From NCBI GenBank assembly GCA_020091685.1, contig CM034595.1, forward strand, positions 38,558,618 through 38,622,617: a stretch of DNA of 64,000 nucleotides. Direction: 5' to 3'. The position numbers and the translations under genes are program-made. Origin of the DNA: Lutjanus erythropterus. Lineage: Eukaryota; Chordata; Actinopteri; Lutjaniformes; Lutjanidae. A model generated the notes under the pieces. It was not told the DNA's origin. It did no database searches and saw nothing but the letters and a program-made list of their open reading frames with translations. Shown here one piece after another: positions 24,481 to 36,189 of this stretch (its first letter is position 1; each line of letters begins with the position of its first letter).

Positions 24481-26219
24481 TTTTGAAATACTTTCTTAAA
24501 GACTTAAAAACATCTCTTATTACCATAAATACATTTTATAGATTTAGTGTGAATCTGAGTCTGTGCACCTTTATGTTGTTTTTTTCCCAGTTCATTTCTC
24601 TTCCCAGTGCACTCTTCAAAAACTTAGTTATGTGTTTGGTCTGAATATTTGAAACATATGTCATGTCATTTCCTAGTAAACCTTCCATTGTTATGCAGAC
24701 CTAAAAACAATGTGTTTATGTTAATCAGCTGATTTTTATATCTAAATTTCAGCACTTTTATATTTGTATAATAGTACATGTACCTGTGACTTTATGATGT
24801 AGGCAGATAACTAAGTTTCTTTTTCCTTAACTACCACAAATTAGATGAGTTTTTAACCAACCAACATAAGACAGACTGTGAGATCTACGTTGTTTTAGAA
24901 GTAAAATACACCCAAAATGTTGTATTTTGTGACATCAAACATCTCAGAAATTTGTTTTAAAAAAGGCAAAGTACCAAACCTAAAAAAGTGTGTTTATATT
25001 GTGCTAAATTTGATGGCACAGTAGAGATTAAAGTGACATTTGTGCAGCACAAACAGTCTATAGAGGGAATATTGAGGGAACCGGAGCGACCAGCTGACTC
25101 TCCGCTCTGTGTCAAAGCTGCTCAGCATGTGCATGTTTGGTTTCATCTGAGTGTCGATGCTCTGAGGATCAGAGTGAAGAAAGATCACAAAGTCTCCAAC
25201 CTGGAACACAGGCGGACACGTTGGAGTCCGACACGCTGACCCCTCCGGTCCTCCACACACACATGCATGCTGACACGTGTTCATGCATATTCCTCTCCAC
25301 ACGCACACACCTCTAACATACCTCTCCTCACACATTTCACACACGTACTTTTTTAAATACAAACACATTCTTCCACACACTCATCCCCGCTCATCTCTCC
25401 TCCGTCAGCCTTGTCGATGCATGCGTTCCTGTCAGCATGATTCTCCAGCACAGCGATGCCTCTCATAACACCTTCCACCGTGACGCTACATAACACAAAC
25501 GCCCGGCCCTGGCGACAGCGTTGCCGTGCCAACGCCACCTTGAGATGCGAGACACTTCTCATCTTGCACGCAGATGTTAAAGTGTCACCAAAAAAAGTTA
25601 AACGCCTCAGAGAGAACTGAGGTGCTTGGATTTTCACACAGAAATGCTTCTGTCTGTGGCATGATGAATAAAACATCTTCCACTGTCCTGCACAGGCAAC
25701 GTGAAGTGATGCAACGCTTTATTATGTCAGACTTCAGTTATTAGTGATCTGCTGGATTTTTTTAAGATTGTTTTTTTTAATGTAGTCTGCCAATAAAACT
25801 TCAAATGTTGCAGCAAAACTGAGGGTTGAAAGTGAATCAGAGCTGCTGCACGTCGGCTTCGTAAAGTGCAGTGCAATTAAGATCACAGGAAGACGTATTT
25901 GTTTTCATTTCAACTAGAAGTAGAACAAGCTGTGTTTGTAGTGAAATATTTCAGTAGTAACAGTGTAATTAAATTGTTCTCAGTCACATTACAAGGTCTC
26001 TGCATCCACTCTGCTGTACAGTGGAAAAGCACATGCTAACCATTATCATTATTGCTGTTGAAAATGGATGAAGTCATGTGCCGTGAACTCCAACACTCAG
26101 CCCATATAAGGAGAAAAAGGCACGATTCGTTGTGGAACCGGACCAGGTTTTCTCACGACACGGAGCCACAACACTGGATCCAAAGATCTCAAAAAGAAAG
26201 TGTTTAGATGTAAATCTTC

Positions 26220-26506
26220 ATGCTAAAACTTTGTCACAATTTTCCAGTGGCAGTCTGGCACCAGTGTGATTATATCTGAAAGGTTTTGGTGTCAGTATAT
26301 TACAGAACTCTGGCTAAAATGTAACAGGAGTTGAAAAGTAAAATCCCCATTTAAGATTATCTTCTCTTAACTGGATGTTTAAGATTTTACTGTTGAAATC
26401 CTGTTACTATAGAGTTCTTTAACATTTTGACACCAAAACCTTACAGATATAATCACACCATTGCAAGACTACCGCTGGAAAATTACTAAAACAAAGTTTT
26501 AGCGCA
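26220..26506. mobile_element. fold-back (long inverted repeat) MITE
   Basis: The arms at about 26220-26346 and 26381-26506 are near-complementary over roughly 126 bases around a loop of about 34. Shared landmarks read inward from both ends: GCTAAAACTTTG, AATTTTCCAG, GTGTGATTATATCTG, AGGTTTTGGTGTCA, AGAACTCT and GTAACAGGA. There is no open frame. It abuts the TTAA element on its right. Confidence 0.75.
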
Positions 26507-26512
26507 AATTAA

Positions 26513-27116
26513 AGGGATAGTTTGGATTATGTGAAGTATGTCATATGAAGTATTACCTACAGCAAATGTGTGGAGAAGCAGCAGGAGTGCTGGCACATTC
26601 TGTTGTGGACAGGGTCAGTAACAAGACTTATTTCAGACACCTAAAAATATCAATCAGTTTAAGTATACGCTAAAATTAGAATATTTTCCACAAGACTACC
26701 TTGCTCTCAGAAAGCCTTTTCTCATGGGAAATCACCCTTACATGAGCCAGATACTACTCTCTCTGCACCAACCAGACTCCATTGGCCAAATCAGCAATTT
26801 TACCCCACAGAACACATGAGTCTCTGGTTTACCACTGCCACGATTGGTTAATTTGTTAGTGTGACTTCTGTGTTTTAAAAGGTTAGTTTTGATTCACCAA
26901 GGTCACACAATAACACAGGTAAGATAAGATCGATGCAGCAGTGGACCAGCGACTCCTGTGCTCTGTGTGGTAAAATTGCCATTTTTGCCAAAGGAGTTTG
27001 GTTGAGAAAGAGCTGCTTTTTTGCAGCAGTTTCCCTTTGGAAAAGACTGACGGAAAGGTAAAGCAGTGAAAATATTTTAAATATAGCATACACTTCAAAT
27101 AATCAGAACTATCCCT
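26513..27116. mobile_element. TTAA-flanked inverted-repeat element (AGGGATAGTT family)
   Basis: The left end is TTAA-AGGGATAGTTTGGATTATGTGAAGT. The right end read inward is TTAA-AGGGATAGTTCTGATTATTTGAAGT, and this similarity covers nearly 30 bases. The TTAA duplications are at 26509-26512 and 27117-27120. The two short minus-strand frames inside match no known protein. Confidence 0.78.
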
Positions 27117-27372
27117 TTAACTGCAGTGTACACAGAGGAGATGCAGATAATAGTGCCAAGAGTGAATTTCATACATCTTTACTTAAACTTTTATATGTTA
27201 AATTCTTAAGAAATCAGACTTCTCTTCATTTAGCTGGAGATCCTTTAGAAGCAGCCTCCGGCCCCCTGAAGGCCCCCAGACCCCATGTTTAGGACCACTG
27301 TAGCTGTAATTCCCTCTCCCACCTTACTGTCTTAATGTTCAACTTCCCCCGTGCATCTTTCTGTCTTCCCAG

Positions 27373-27490
27373 AATGCTCAGCGGCTAGGTGGCTCCCAGG
27401 TGGCGCAGTCGCTCACCACACCAGTGGTCTCCGTGGCAACACCCAGTCTCCTAGCGCCCTTCTCCGGCATGCAGACGGCCTACAACACTG
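27373..27490 (+). CDS. mef2d: mef2d coding exon (NAQRLGGSQVAQSLTTPVVSV)
   Basis: A 118-nt exon between acceptor CTGTCTTCCCAG and donor CTG/GTAAGA. It reads NAQRLGGSQVAQSLTTPVV, then SVATPSLLAPFSGMQTAYNT, and leaves with the first G of a Glu codon. Human MEF2D has NAQRLGVSQSTHSLTTPVVSVATPSLL at this place. It is part of the transactivation domain and follows the beta microexon directly. Confidence 0.95.
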
Positions 27491-27931
27491 GTAAGACGAA
27501 GGCTAAGGCGGCGCTGCCTCCCTGCTGCAAGATGGGACATTTTAGCAGCTCAAACTCAATCTGAGTGTTTACATCAGGACAGGAAAGGAACTACTTTAAA
27601 TTACAAAAAAAAAAAAAAAAAGATAAAACATGAAGCCAAGTAAAGGATATAGTGTGCATTATGTCGTGGAGAGTCTTCAGTGTCATGTAGAAAAACGTGA
27701 AAACCTCGCAGTGTGATGCCACAAACCACCATGAATATTCACTTTGTTCATTGTGTGAGAGCTTCTGGAATGATTCCACTTCAAAGGTCTCCATTAATAT
27801 GGATTAGCCCTGATTAATATTGATGCACCAGAAAGTTGTATGATGTAAAACAATCCCCCTCACCCCTCCTCTCCACCTCCTTTTCTCTTTCCTTCTCCCT
27901 CTGTGTCTCCCCCTCCATCCCTTAATCTCAG
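27491..27931 (+). other. mef2d: short mef2d intron
   Basis: A 441-base intron with GTAAGA donor and a long CT-rich acceptor ending AATCTCAG. It contains a poly-A run at about 27606-27620 and nothing else recognisable. Confidence 0.9.
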
Positions 27932-28041
27932 AGTACCAGCTGACGAGTGCAGATCTCACAGCGCTCCAGACGTTCACACCACCGGGGCTGGTGCCTGGCA
28001 ACATGGCTGCCTGGCAACAGCAACCAGCAGTCTCCCAGCAA

Positions 28042-28072
<31 letters not shown>

Positions 28073-28109
28073 CACAGCAGCTGAGCCTGGCGTCGCTCAG
28101 TAACTTGGT
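27932..28109 (+). CDS. mef2d: mef2d coding exon with polyglutamine tract
   Basis: A 178-nt exon completing the Glu codon and reading EYQLTSADLTALQTFTPPG, LVPGNMAAWQQQPAVS, then 12 consecutive Gln, Pro-Gln-Gln and LSLASLSNLV. MEF2D and MEF2A share YNT(D/E)Y.LTSA(D/E)L here, and mammalian MEF2D has a Gln/Pro-rich stretch at the same point. The Gln run uses mixed CAG and CAA codons. The donor is chosen as TTGGT/GTAAGC (28110) rather than TTG/GTGTAA because only the former joins the last exon in frame, giving NLVPVGPIPQGAAL. Confidence 0.94.
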
Positions 28110-30337
28110 GTAAGCTCCCTTTTCTTCATTTCAACCAAGTCATAAATGAGATTGATTCGCCTGTTTCCTGACCTTTGACCTTTCTCCTCAAACATCCGAT
28201 CAGTAGGCTTTTCTAAGAGCGGTGCATGTCAGCTGAGTCAGTGCACCAGTTGTAACACACACACAAACACACACAGACAGACATATAAAGCAGTTGAAGC
28301 ACCTCTCCCATACGAAGCTGTAGCATCACCCCAGCTGCGGTTGATTCATCTTTGCGGTGACCTAGTTACTTCCCCCCCGCTCAGCTCCGACTCCCACTGG
28401 AGTCCCACTCTCATTCTCTCATTTAGCTCCTGCTAGCGAGGCTAGGCAGCTAGCTGTGTTATCCTGCACACAGACGCACAAGGTTTGAAACTGCACAAGC
28501 CGGACTCCCTCACACTTCTTATTTGGCAAACCACTGTAGTAAATACTGGTGATAAATTTTGGTTTTATGTCCCTTTTTCTTTTTTTCACCTCTGCCACTT
28601 ACAGAATCTGGAAACACTACTGCACCCATGGCCCACCCACACAAGTGCTTTCAGTTATTTTGGCTGCACCGTTAGCTCAATACAGAGGACAAACTCACTT
28701 ACACAGCAGTTTAAACTCTGCAGGTTCAACTCTGGAGTCTGAACTAGGGATGTCACTTTTGCTTAATTTTGACCAGTAACTAACTTGCTAATCTTTTAGA
28801 TAGTAACACAAAATAACTAAATACATCGTCCCCTGTTCCAGTTCAGAGTTGGGTCAACTCGTGAACCATCCAAGTACCGATTTGCTTTTCCACAGGCTAG
28901 AGAGTCAAGTCATTACGTAACTGTACATGCCTCCATTTTCCTATTAACACTAACATCAAACACTTCACAGTCCAACACAGTAGGTGGCAGTAATGCGCTG
29001 TAACGCTGGTTGCAACTTGCAATAAGCTTTGGCAGCGAGCCAACCTCGGACATGGCAGTCGGATGTTTGTTATTAATGTGGTACAGCTTAGTGCTGCTGC
29101 TAAACTGAAGAGTAGCATCAAATAATTTACATTTGATTTCATTGCCTTTCTGGAGGAAATGTTCCCATCAAGCTTAATTTTTTTTAACCTCAGACTGCTA
29201 GCTAGCAAAGCTGGGTATGCAGATTAACCGAAGACCAGCAGTTAACCGTTGACATCTCTAGTACAAACTCCAGGATGCACTGTCCAAGATAATGTGTGAA
29301 TCTCCAACAAACTAATTTGGCGTTGACAAGTTTCACATTCATCTTTTCAAACGTCATCATGTTACCACATCAGAGTCATGGGAAAATTTACTGAAGGGTT
29401 TTCTGAGATAAGACTGTTCTCCTTAGAATAACGATGGATGTTGACATAATAATAACCAGCATTTCCAAAAAGGTGTAAACAAATTCAGAAATTGTTGCAA
29501 AATGCATGCTGGGATACTTAGGCATGGTCTAGTCCAGGTCCATGAAAGTTAGCTCCCAAAGTGTCCTTGATAAACTGGAAACACTTGTGTGGCTGTGCAG
29601 GGTCAGGGCCTGATCCTCACATGTTGCTCCAATATTTAAATTGCTTCACTTTTAGATTCGGCTCTTCGCTCCTCTAAAACATTATTATTTATTATAAGTA
29701 AGCCTGCTGAATCTTCATATTCTGATTATTCCACGAAATTGAAGGCATCTTGAGTCACTCTGTGCAGCTTCTCGTAACTGTCAGCCCACAGTATTCAGGA
29801 AAGGACTGAATAAAACACTTCTAAGGAAAGGATGTTAACTTTGAAGTAACTAAAAACACAGCAGCCACAGCTGGAGAGGTGGGTCATACGAGGGTGAAAG
29901 CTATTTAGCAGCATTTGTCAGCATTAATTTGTGATACTGACAGTTTTCTTTTATTCAGACTTCTCATGTTGCTTTCTTTACAGCAGATAAATTCTGATAA
30001 TTGCTAATATGACCCACTTTTATCAGTGTTTCTGTGATAAAGTTTCTTCAGACATTTAGTCCTTGTCAGTGAGGTGTTTACATTATTTTGTCCACTCTCT
30101 GTTAGCACATCACAGGTGTACTACATCCGTAAAAGTTATGATGTTTCTAAATTGTTTTACATCTTCAAAGCTAACCTTTCCTGAGCCTCGTCAGCCACAT
30201 ATTGGTGCCGTAGCATTTTAGCCTTTAGCGCTAACTCTGTGTATGACCAGTCTGGCTGTGATTGGCTAACCTGTGGATGGGGGAGCGGCTTGTAACTGCC
30301 TCTTGTTTTGTCCTCCCTCCCCCCTCTTTCTCCACAG

Positions 30338-30406
30338 CATGTGGGGTGCAGAGAAACAGAATGCAGAGATGGTTAACTGCATCTCCAATTTTGCTGCTAA
30401 CCTGAG
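30338..30406 (+). other. mef2d: candidate unannotated mef2d cassette exon (69 nt)
   Basis: A strong acceptor (CCCCCCTCTTTCTCCACAG) and donor CTGAG/GTGAAT bracket 69 bases. In the phase carried from the polyQ exon (two bases, GT) the segment is open and reads V-MWGAEKQNAEMVNCI then SNFAANL, followed by an AG that completes an Arg codon with the first base of the last exon. The other two frames contain stops. I know of no MEF2 isoform with this insert, so a chance arrangement cannot be excluded. Confidence 0.35.
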
Positions 30407-31708
30407 GTGAATGACATGATAGCATCTAGTGCCACGCAGCTCTGCCATGTCTTTTTATCTGTGAAGTTAATACACTGCTCACAGGCTCAGTCAAAATAAC
30501 CCAGAGAAATTACAGAATAGATGAAATTACATGACAAACATGATATCAAACCATCTTTTCTCTCCATTTGTGTGTTGAATGTGATGCCTGTTGTTGCTTT
30601 GCCGTGTCTGTACTTCATAACTCCTTCAGCTCCGTCGAGGCGCTTTTTTTTCCCCCCCAGATTATTGCTTTACTTGTGTGGTTATAAGAGTTCTCGTGCC
30701 ACCTAAAGCTTAGATCTGAAGCTCTTTGGAAGTGTCATGAACAAAGAGGAAGATGCTGCAGTGTGACAGCGGCGGCGTCTCACTAGCTTCTCAAATGAAA
30801 GGAGTCTCTGGATGCTGCTTTCAGTCCCAAACACTGTCCCAGTGCACATCTGTGCGCCACTGACATGCTTACTGCATTAAAATTTTACTTTTACGCCATT
30901 TAGCTGTCACTGTCAGCTGACAGTCAGACATAAGTTCCAATTCCTCAGATACATGTATGCCTCAAATGCCTATAGCAGCATGACTAAAAAGAATAATTTA
31001 GATGTAGCTTAGCTGTCAAAGACGATTATTTAGATAGATAACATAAAATGAAATTAAATTTGGAGTTTGATTATCAGTTAATAGACTACACAAGTACGCA
31101 TTTAACATTTGACAGCGCTCAAAATGCTGTTATCCTTTTATTCAGAACAATCTCAGCTACAAATATATCTTGGCATTAAGTTAATTAAAGACTGTACAGC
31201 TCCTCAGAATCTCAATCACAAAGAGGGAAATTAAAGATAACACAAATGTGTTAAAATAATGCCAGCTGTCAGGAGTGAGACCGTTATTTGTTTCTCTGTC
31301 TGACAAGCTGAAATTTGTCCATGAAAATATGATAATAGGTTGTTTGTTATTGTATACAGCAGCTGTGACTCCGGGGGGTTGAGCATCTTTGAAAAAGCAG
31401 TACATAGTTAGCACTCACCAGCTCATACACAGCAGAACTCTTCATATCGCCTTGTAAATGTTAACAAATGGCTGGCCAGATTGTATGAAATCGTTCAGCA
31501 AACAGAGCCGTTAAACCACTCAGAGACTCTGAAAAAAACAAAAAACAGCCAGCACTCACTTAGTCTGAAGAGTATTAGCTGAAACAATCCAACTACTGTT
31601 TCTCTACCGAGGGCCAGAAAGAGTTTTTTTCACCTTAGCCCTTACCAACTACTGTTCGCTTACAGCTAATACTTAGTTTCACCATCAGTTCATCTGTTTA
31701 TCATTTAA

Positions 31709-32017
31709 AGCTCCAGTGTGGAAGATTTACAAAGATTTATCGGCAGAAATTTAATTGTCATAAGCATGTTTTCATTAGCGTATAATAATCTGAAATGGTC
31801 GTGTTTTCGGTGCCTTAGATTGAGCCGTTCATGTCTGCAGAGGGTGAAGGTCCTGATCCATGGAGAACAGATAAAGTAAACACTGGCTCCAGAGAGGGCC
31901 TTTCATGACTTTCACCCACTGTAGGTTCTCTTAAACGCTTGGAAGGGGAGGGTGAAGGAAGGTCTTTGCAGTCTGCAAGCTCACTGCTGGATGCCACTAA
32001 ATCTTATACTGGTAATT
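31709..32017. mobile_element. TTAA-flanked inverted-repeat element (AGGACCAGTG family copy)
   Basis: Flanked by TTAA at 31705-31708 and 32018-32021, with ends AGCTCCAGTGTGGAAGATTTA and AAATCTTATACTGGTAATT. Internal blocks such as CACTGGCTCCAGAGAGGGCC and GGATGCCACTAAATC mark it as a copy, in opposite orientation, of the family seen at 19083. Confidence 0.65.
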
Positions 32018-34703
32018 TTAAAAGTAGTGAAAAAAGCCCATCAAGTTCCCGAGGCAACATCTTCAAATTCCATGTTTTGTCAAACCAATTTTTCAGTTTG
32101 CAACTTTACCAGTAAACCAGTAAAGTATTAAGCCATTCTAACAGCAGCTAGGGACAGCAGCGTCCACCACTTCAGGCCAGACTGAAATAACCAAACAACT
32201 ATTGGACTGACCTTAAATCTGGCTCAGACACTGACAGTCTCCTGACTCTGGTGATCTCCTGACTTCTCCTCTTGCACCATCATGAGCTTGACATTTGTGG
32301 TAATGAGTAAAATAACTCAACAGGTATTGGATGGATTCCCACGAACTCCTGGATTAAGCTTAATTAAAACAACTTTGGTGATTCCTTGACACTATCTTAA
32401 GTTTAATTTAATGATTGGTTTATGACCAAACACCTGCAAAACTCCTCCTCCTCCTCCTCCTCAGTCTCAGCTTACTTTGTAATTAGTACTAAGTAGTAAG
32501 GAATGAAGTAGATTTATATTCATTTTACAACAAAGGATTTAATAAAGAGAGTAAGCTATAGTTCCCTTTTTAAAACAAACGTTATATACAAAAGTTTAAG
32601 TATACAGTCGATGGGGTGAATATATAATAAAACAAACAATTTTTCATGGTGGAGTGCTGAGGATGAATCTCACAGCCTGAGGGAAGAAGCTGCTCTGTAG
32701 TCCTTCGGTACAGCAGCGTACTTCTATATATATATATATATTGTCTTTTGTGACAGTCAATTTAATATCTTGGGTTTTAGACTGTTGGTTGGATGAATCA
32801 AAACATCTGAAGATCTCACCGTGGGCTGTAGCAACGTGTAATCAGCATTTTTGCTTTCTGTAGATATTTTATTGACCAAAATCATATCAAGTAAATAATC
32901 TGCAATTTAACCAATGATAAAAATGTGTGTAAAAATTAGGAGTACAAGACAAGTGGAACATTGTAATTTGACAATAACAACTGACGACGAGTCCTACACT
33001 TCAAGTTGATTGGCTGTCAGGTGTCTGTCAGCATGAAGCTAAGCCCATTATCCTGAAATCAAAAAACCCACAGCTCTGTAAATACATACTGTGGACTTTG
33101 AGTTCAGTGACTGCCTGTCTCACTCCCTGCCAAACTCCATTAACAAATTGCTCAATTTAACTGTTATAAACATCTACACCTTCTACAAGATTACTGACGA
33201 TTGTTTGTGACTCATAAACAAACACTTAGTCATTCTGCAAACAATCTGCATTAATCTGAACGTTAACTGAAGTGAAACAGGCAAACAAAAACAATTATTC
33301 TGCCCTGGATTACACATTTCAAAGGACACAATGGCTTTCTCATTGCTGTCAGAATAGCAACTATTTCAACTTAACATATTTCCTTAATCTTTAATGACAT
33401 ATCATGGTCATTTTATGATTTATTACAGTAAATATGTTGCAGATTTCTTTTCTTTTAAAAGATTTTATTGAGAGTGTCTGTTGTGCTTTAAAATAGCCAA
33501 GACACTCATTAAAACATTGGGAACAATAGTCATGATTTCACTGAACAAGCAGTTTTTTAATTTCATCCTCGTACAGGTTGGACGCTCCAGTGAACACCAG
33601 GCAGGTTTACTGTGTTGTGTGTGTGGGATCAGAATGACAGATTCGCTGTCACTGAAAACAAGCGAGCGCCACAGAAATGTGGGAAGCTTTCCCAGCACAC
33701 CAAACTGTTCTCTCGGCAGAACGGAAAATCGTGCCGTCCTAGGACAGCATGGGCAGACGTGGGCACTTCTGCAGCCCAGACTGCTCTGGTTTGTTTTTGA
33801 TTTCATCACAGCGCCGCCTCACAGCGAGCAAACAAGCTCTTCCAATCAAACAGTGAATGACGGTTTGGCTGTGAGCCTCGCCATCGCTGTCGTCCACACT
33901 TTTCCTCACCACAGGCTGAACGAGGAAATGATTTCTGTCATCTTACCCTCTCCCATCCCCCTTTTTAATCATTCCTCTTCCTCTAGTTCTGCTTATTTCC
34001 TGCCCTTTTTGTCAGACTCGCTTTAATTCGGCGTACACCTGTTGACTCCCGTCTTCCTCCTCCTCACTCCCCAATCTAAATGTTAATGTCACGGCTGCGC
34101 GTTAAACCTCCTCCCTATGGAGCCTCGCTTTCAGCTGGTTTGCCTGTTTATATAGAATTTCTCTCTGGATGCCATTTGTTGTTTGCTTCCTCACTGAGTC
34201 GACGTGTTATCCGCAGACGGGGTCTCTATTTGGGACACTTAGCGGGAAATAAACAGCACAACTTTGAGAGACGTTGTCTGCGAGTGCATCAGTCTTGTTC
34301 TGTCCATTTGATCCATCCGTGATGTATGTAGCTTCAGATCTATCAGTATGGAACTAACAGAGAGGATTAAGTGTTTTATTGGAGGCTGGAAGTGCTCTTC
34401 TCACTTTGTTCTTGTTTTTCGCCCACAAAAACACACTTTGTCTTTCTCAGTCTGTCCCCCTCACCCCGTCTCTCCCCTCCCTCTCTCAGCTGTGGTTTTA
34501 CAGAAAAAAAACAGCGCACACATTGCTAAATTGCTTACAGGACACAGTGTTTGTCGGCAGGGCACAATGCACACATGCTATCAGAGGCTGTTCAGCAAAA
34601 ACCTCCCAGAGGAATCAGTGTTTTCCCAGACTGCAGATTAGAAGCCACAGTGTAAAAACCAGCAGCGGCTTCTTTAACCCTCCTGCTCAACTAGAAGATA
34701 ATA

Positions 34704-35092
34704 ATGGGTGCTCCGATTGATCGTCCACTGATCGTTATCAGCCAATATTCATTCTGAACAGTTTGATCGATGTAGCCTGATCAGAAGAACAGATCAAATG
34801 TCGAGGCAACACCCAGAAAGCATCAAAAGCTTACAGGCCTCCTGGTCCTGCTCTCTGCCATCTGGGTCAGATTTTGTCACATGCATACATGGACAGGGAC
34901 ATCATGGTGCATTCAAATGCACATCGTAAACTCTGAAATCTGTACTTGATTGGCCATGAAGATTACTTAAAACAGGAAAGGTTTTATTTTTTCTTATTTT
35001 CAGCTAATTAAATAATGCTACACAACACAGAGAAGACTTCCAAATACTGTTTCTAGCGATCGTCTGCAAAAATCCTGATTGGAGCACCCTTA
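34704..35092. mobile_element. MITE with GGGTGCTCC termini and AAGATAATA flanks
   Basis: The terminal inverted repeats are GGGTGCTCCGATTGATCG and, read inward from the other end, GGGTGCTCCAATCAGGATT. The same nine bases AAGATAATA lie outside both ends (34695-34703 and 35093-35101), so the target duplication is 8-9 bp, as expected for hAT-type elements. No coding capacity. Confidence 0.75.
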
Positions 35093-35690
35093 AAGATAAT
35101 AGGTCTCTTTTATTTAGCATGAAACATACAGTCTGTTTAGTCATAACAGTATAGGATGGTCACAGGATACTTTCGCTCTATGTTTGCATGCAGCCATTAA
35201 GAGCTGGGTATCAAGAATCTGTACTTACCAAGCTGATGGAATCTCACAAAACAAATGATAGCTTCATTTACCATCAATTCTCAAATAAAAGACGGGAATT
35301 CAGATGTTTGAAGAGATCAAGGCTGCGTGGGGAAAAAAGTGGGAAAAACTAAATTGGCAGATATTAGCTGTCTTGGTAAATACTGCGTTATTTCAATTTC
35401 ATCCCAAATTCACCAGTAAAATGGGAGCAAGTTTCTGATATCCTGTCTGAAATACACTATTTGAGAATTCACGGTATATTCCTTTAATGAGAGTCTGCAC
35501 TGACAGTTCCCATTGGCCCAATCCCATTTTAGGAAAAGCCAGTGATTTCAAGTTTATTGGAAGTGCCTGTTAAAAATGCATTGCGTGTGGATGAGGATCA
35601 AGTTTGTGTCAGCAGAGGCTTTAACACTTCCTGCTGTACCCAACTCTGCCCCGAACAACATCTCAGTGTGACTGAAGCAGCTGTTGAGAC

Positions 35691-35727
35691 TTTTTTCTTT
35701 TCTTTTCTTTTCTTTTCTTTTCTTTTC

Positions 35728-35768
<41 letters not shown>
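35691..35768 (+). repeat. compound (TTTTC)n-(GT)n microsatellite
   Basis: About eight TTTTC units at 35691-35730 run directly into about 19 GT units at 35731-35768. It ends 92 bases upstream of a candidate exon at 35861. Confidence 0.97.
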
Positions 35769-35770
<2 letters not shown>

Positions 35771-35860
35771 TAACTGACCCGACTGGCCTCCGTCCCACTG
35801 TTTCCCTGCTGTTTTAGCTTTTTTAAACTTGCTTGTCTCTTTTTCCACCTCCCTCCACAG

Positions 35861-35911
35861 CTTGGCCTCTCAGTCCAACTTGCTCTTTGGCAGGGAGGAG
35901 GGCCTCTGCTG
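35861..35911 (+). other. mef2d: candidate alternative mef2d exon (51 nt, or alternative terminal exon)
   Basis: A very strong acceptor (TTTTTCCACCTCCCTCCACAG) is followed by a frame that is open in the phase of the polyQ exon: V-LASQSNLLFGREEGLC and, if read through, YCTLYTSDTQLQQRRRFP to a stop near 35983. A possible donor CTG/GTACTG would make a 51-nt frame-preserving cassette. The start resembles LASLSNL at the end of the polyQ exon. No homologous isoform is known to me. Confidence 0.28.
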
Positions 35912-36189
35912 GTACTGTACTCTCTACACCTCAGACACACAGCTACAGCAGCGACGCCGCTTTCCCAAAATATCTGCTGCATGAAGGAACCTCAACCTTT
36001 GAAATGAAGAGACGGGCGCAAAGAAAAGATTAAACATGAATGATTCCAAACACAAACACAGACGCAAGAAGTAGTAAGATACAACAAATTAAAAATTTAA
36101 ATTAAAATCTAATTAGAAATAAATTGAAGGGCAGAGCCTAATAAGATATTACAATCGCATATTAGGACCATTGTTGATTAAAAAGGGGG

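Larger units (their letters stand above)
23324..27372 (+). other. mef2d: mef2d intron
   Basis: A 4.05-kb intron. It contains nested repeats at about 23880-24480, a CpG-containing non-repetitive stretch around 25380-25580, a fold-back element at 26220-26506 and a TTAA-flanked element at 26513-27116. No coding exon was recognised. The downstream acceptor is CTGTCTTCCCAG. Confidence 0.8.

Noticed and set aside
27240-27302. Another hAT-like terminus (GGCCCCCTGAAGGCCCCC)
   Set aside because: Too short and degenerate to assign, with no inverted partner.
28107-28108. Alternative donor TTG/GTGTAA for the polyQ exon
   Set aside because: It would break the frame into the last exon; TTGGT/GTAAGC joins correctly.
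33481-34026. 181-codon plus-strand open frame in the last mef2d intron
   Set aside because: No recognisable domain or family, no compatible splice or promoter context, and it ends in a low-complexity Ser/Pro stretch; probably chance.
35093-35101. Treating the MITE flank as a longer host duplication
   Set aside because: Only nine bases match and they directly border the inverted termini, so target-site duplication explains them.
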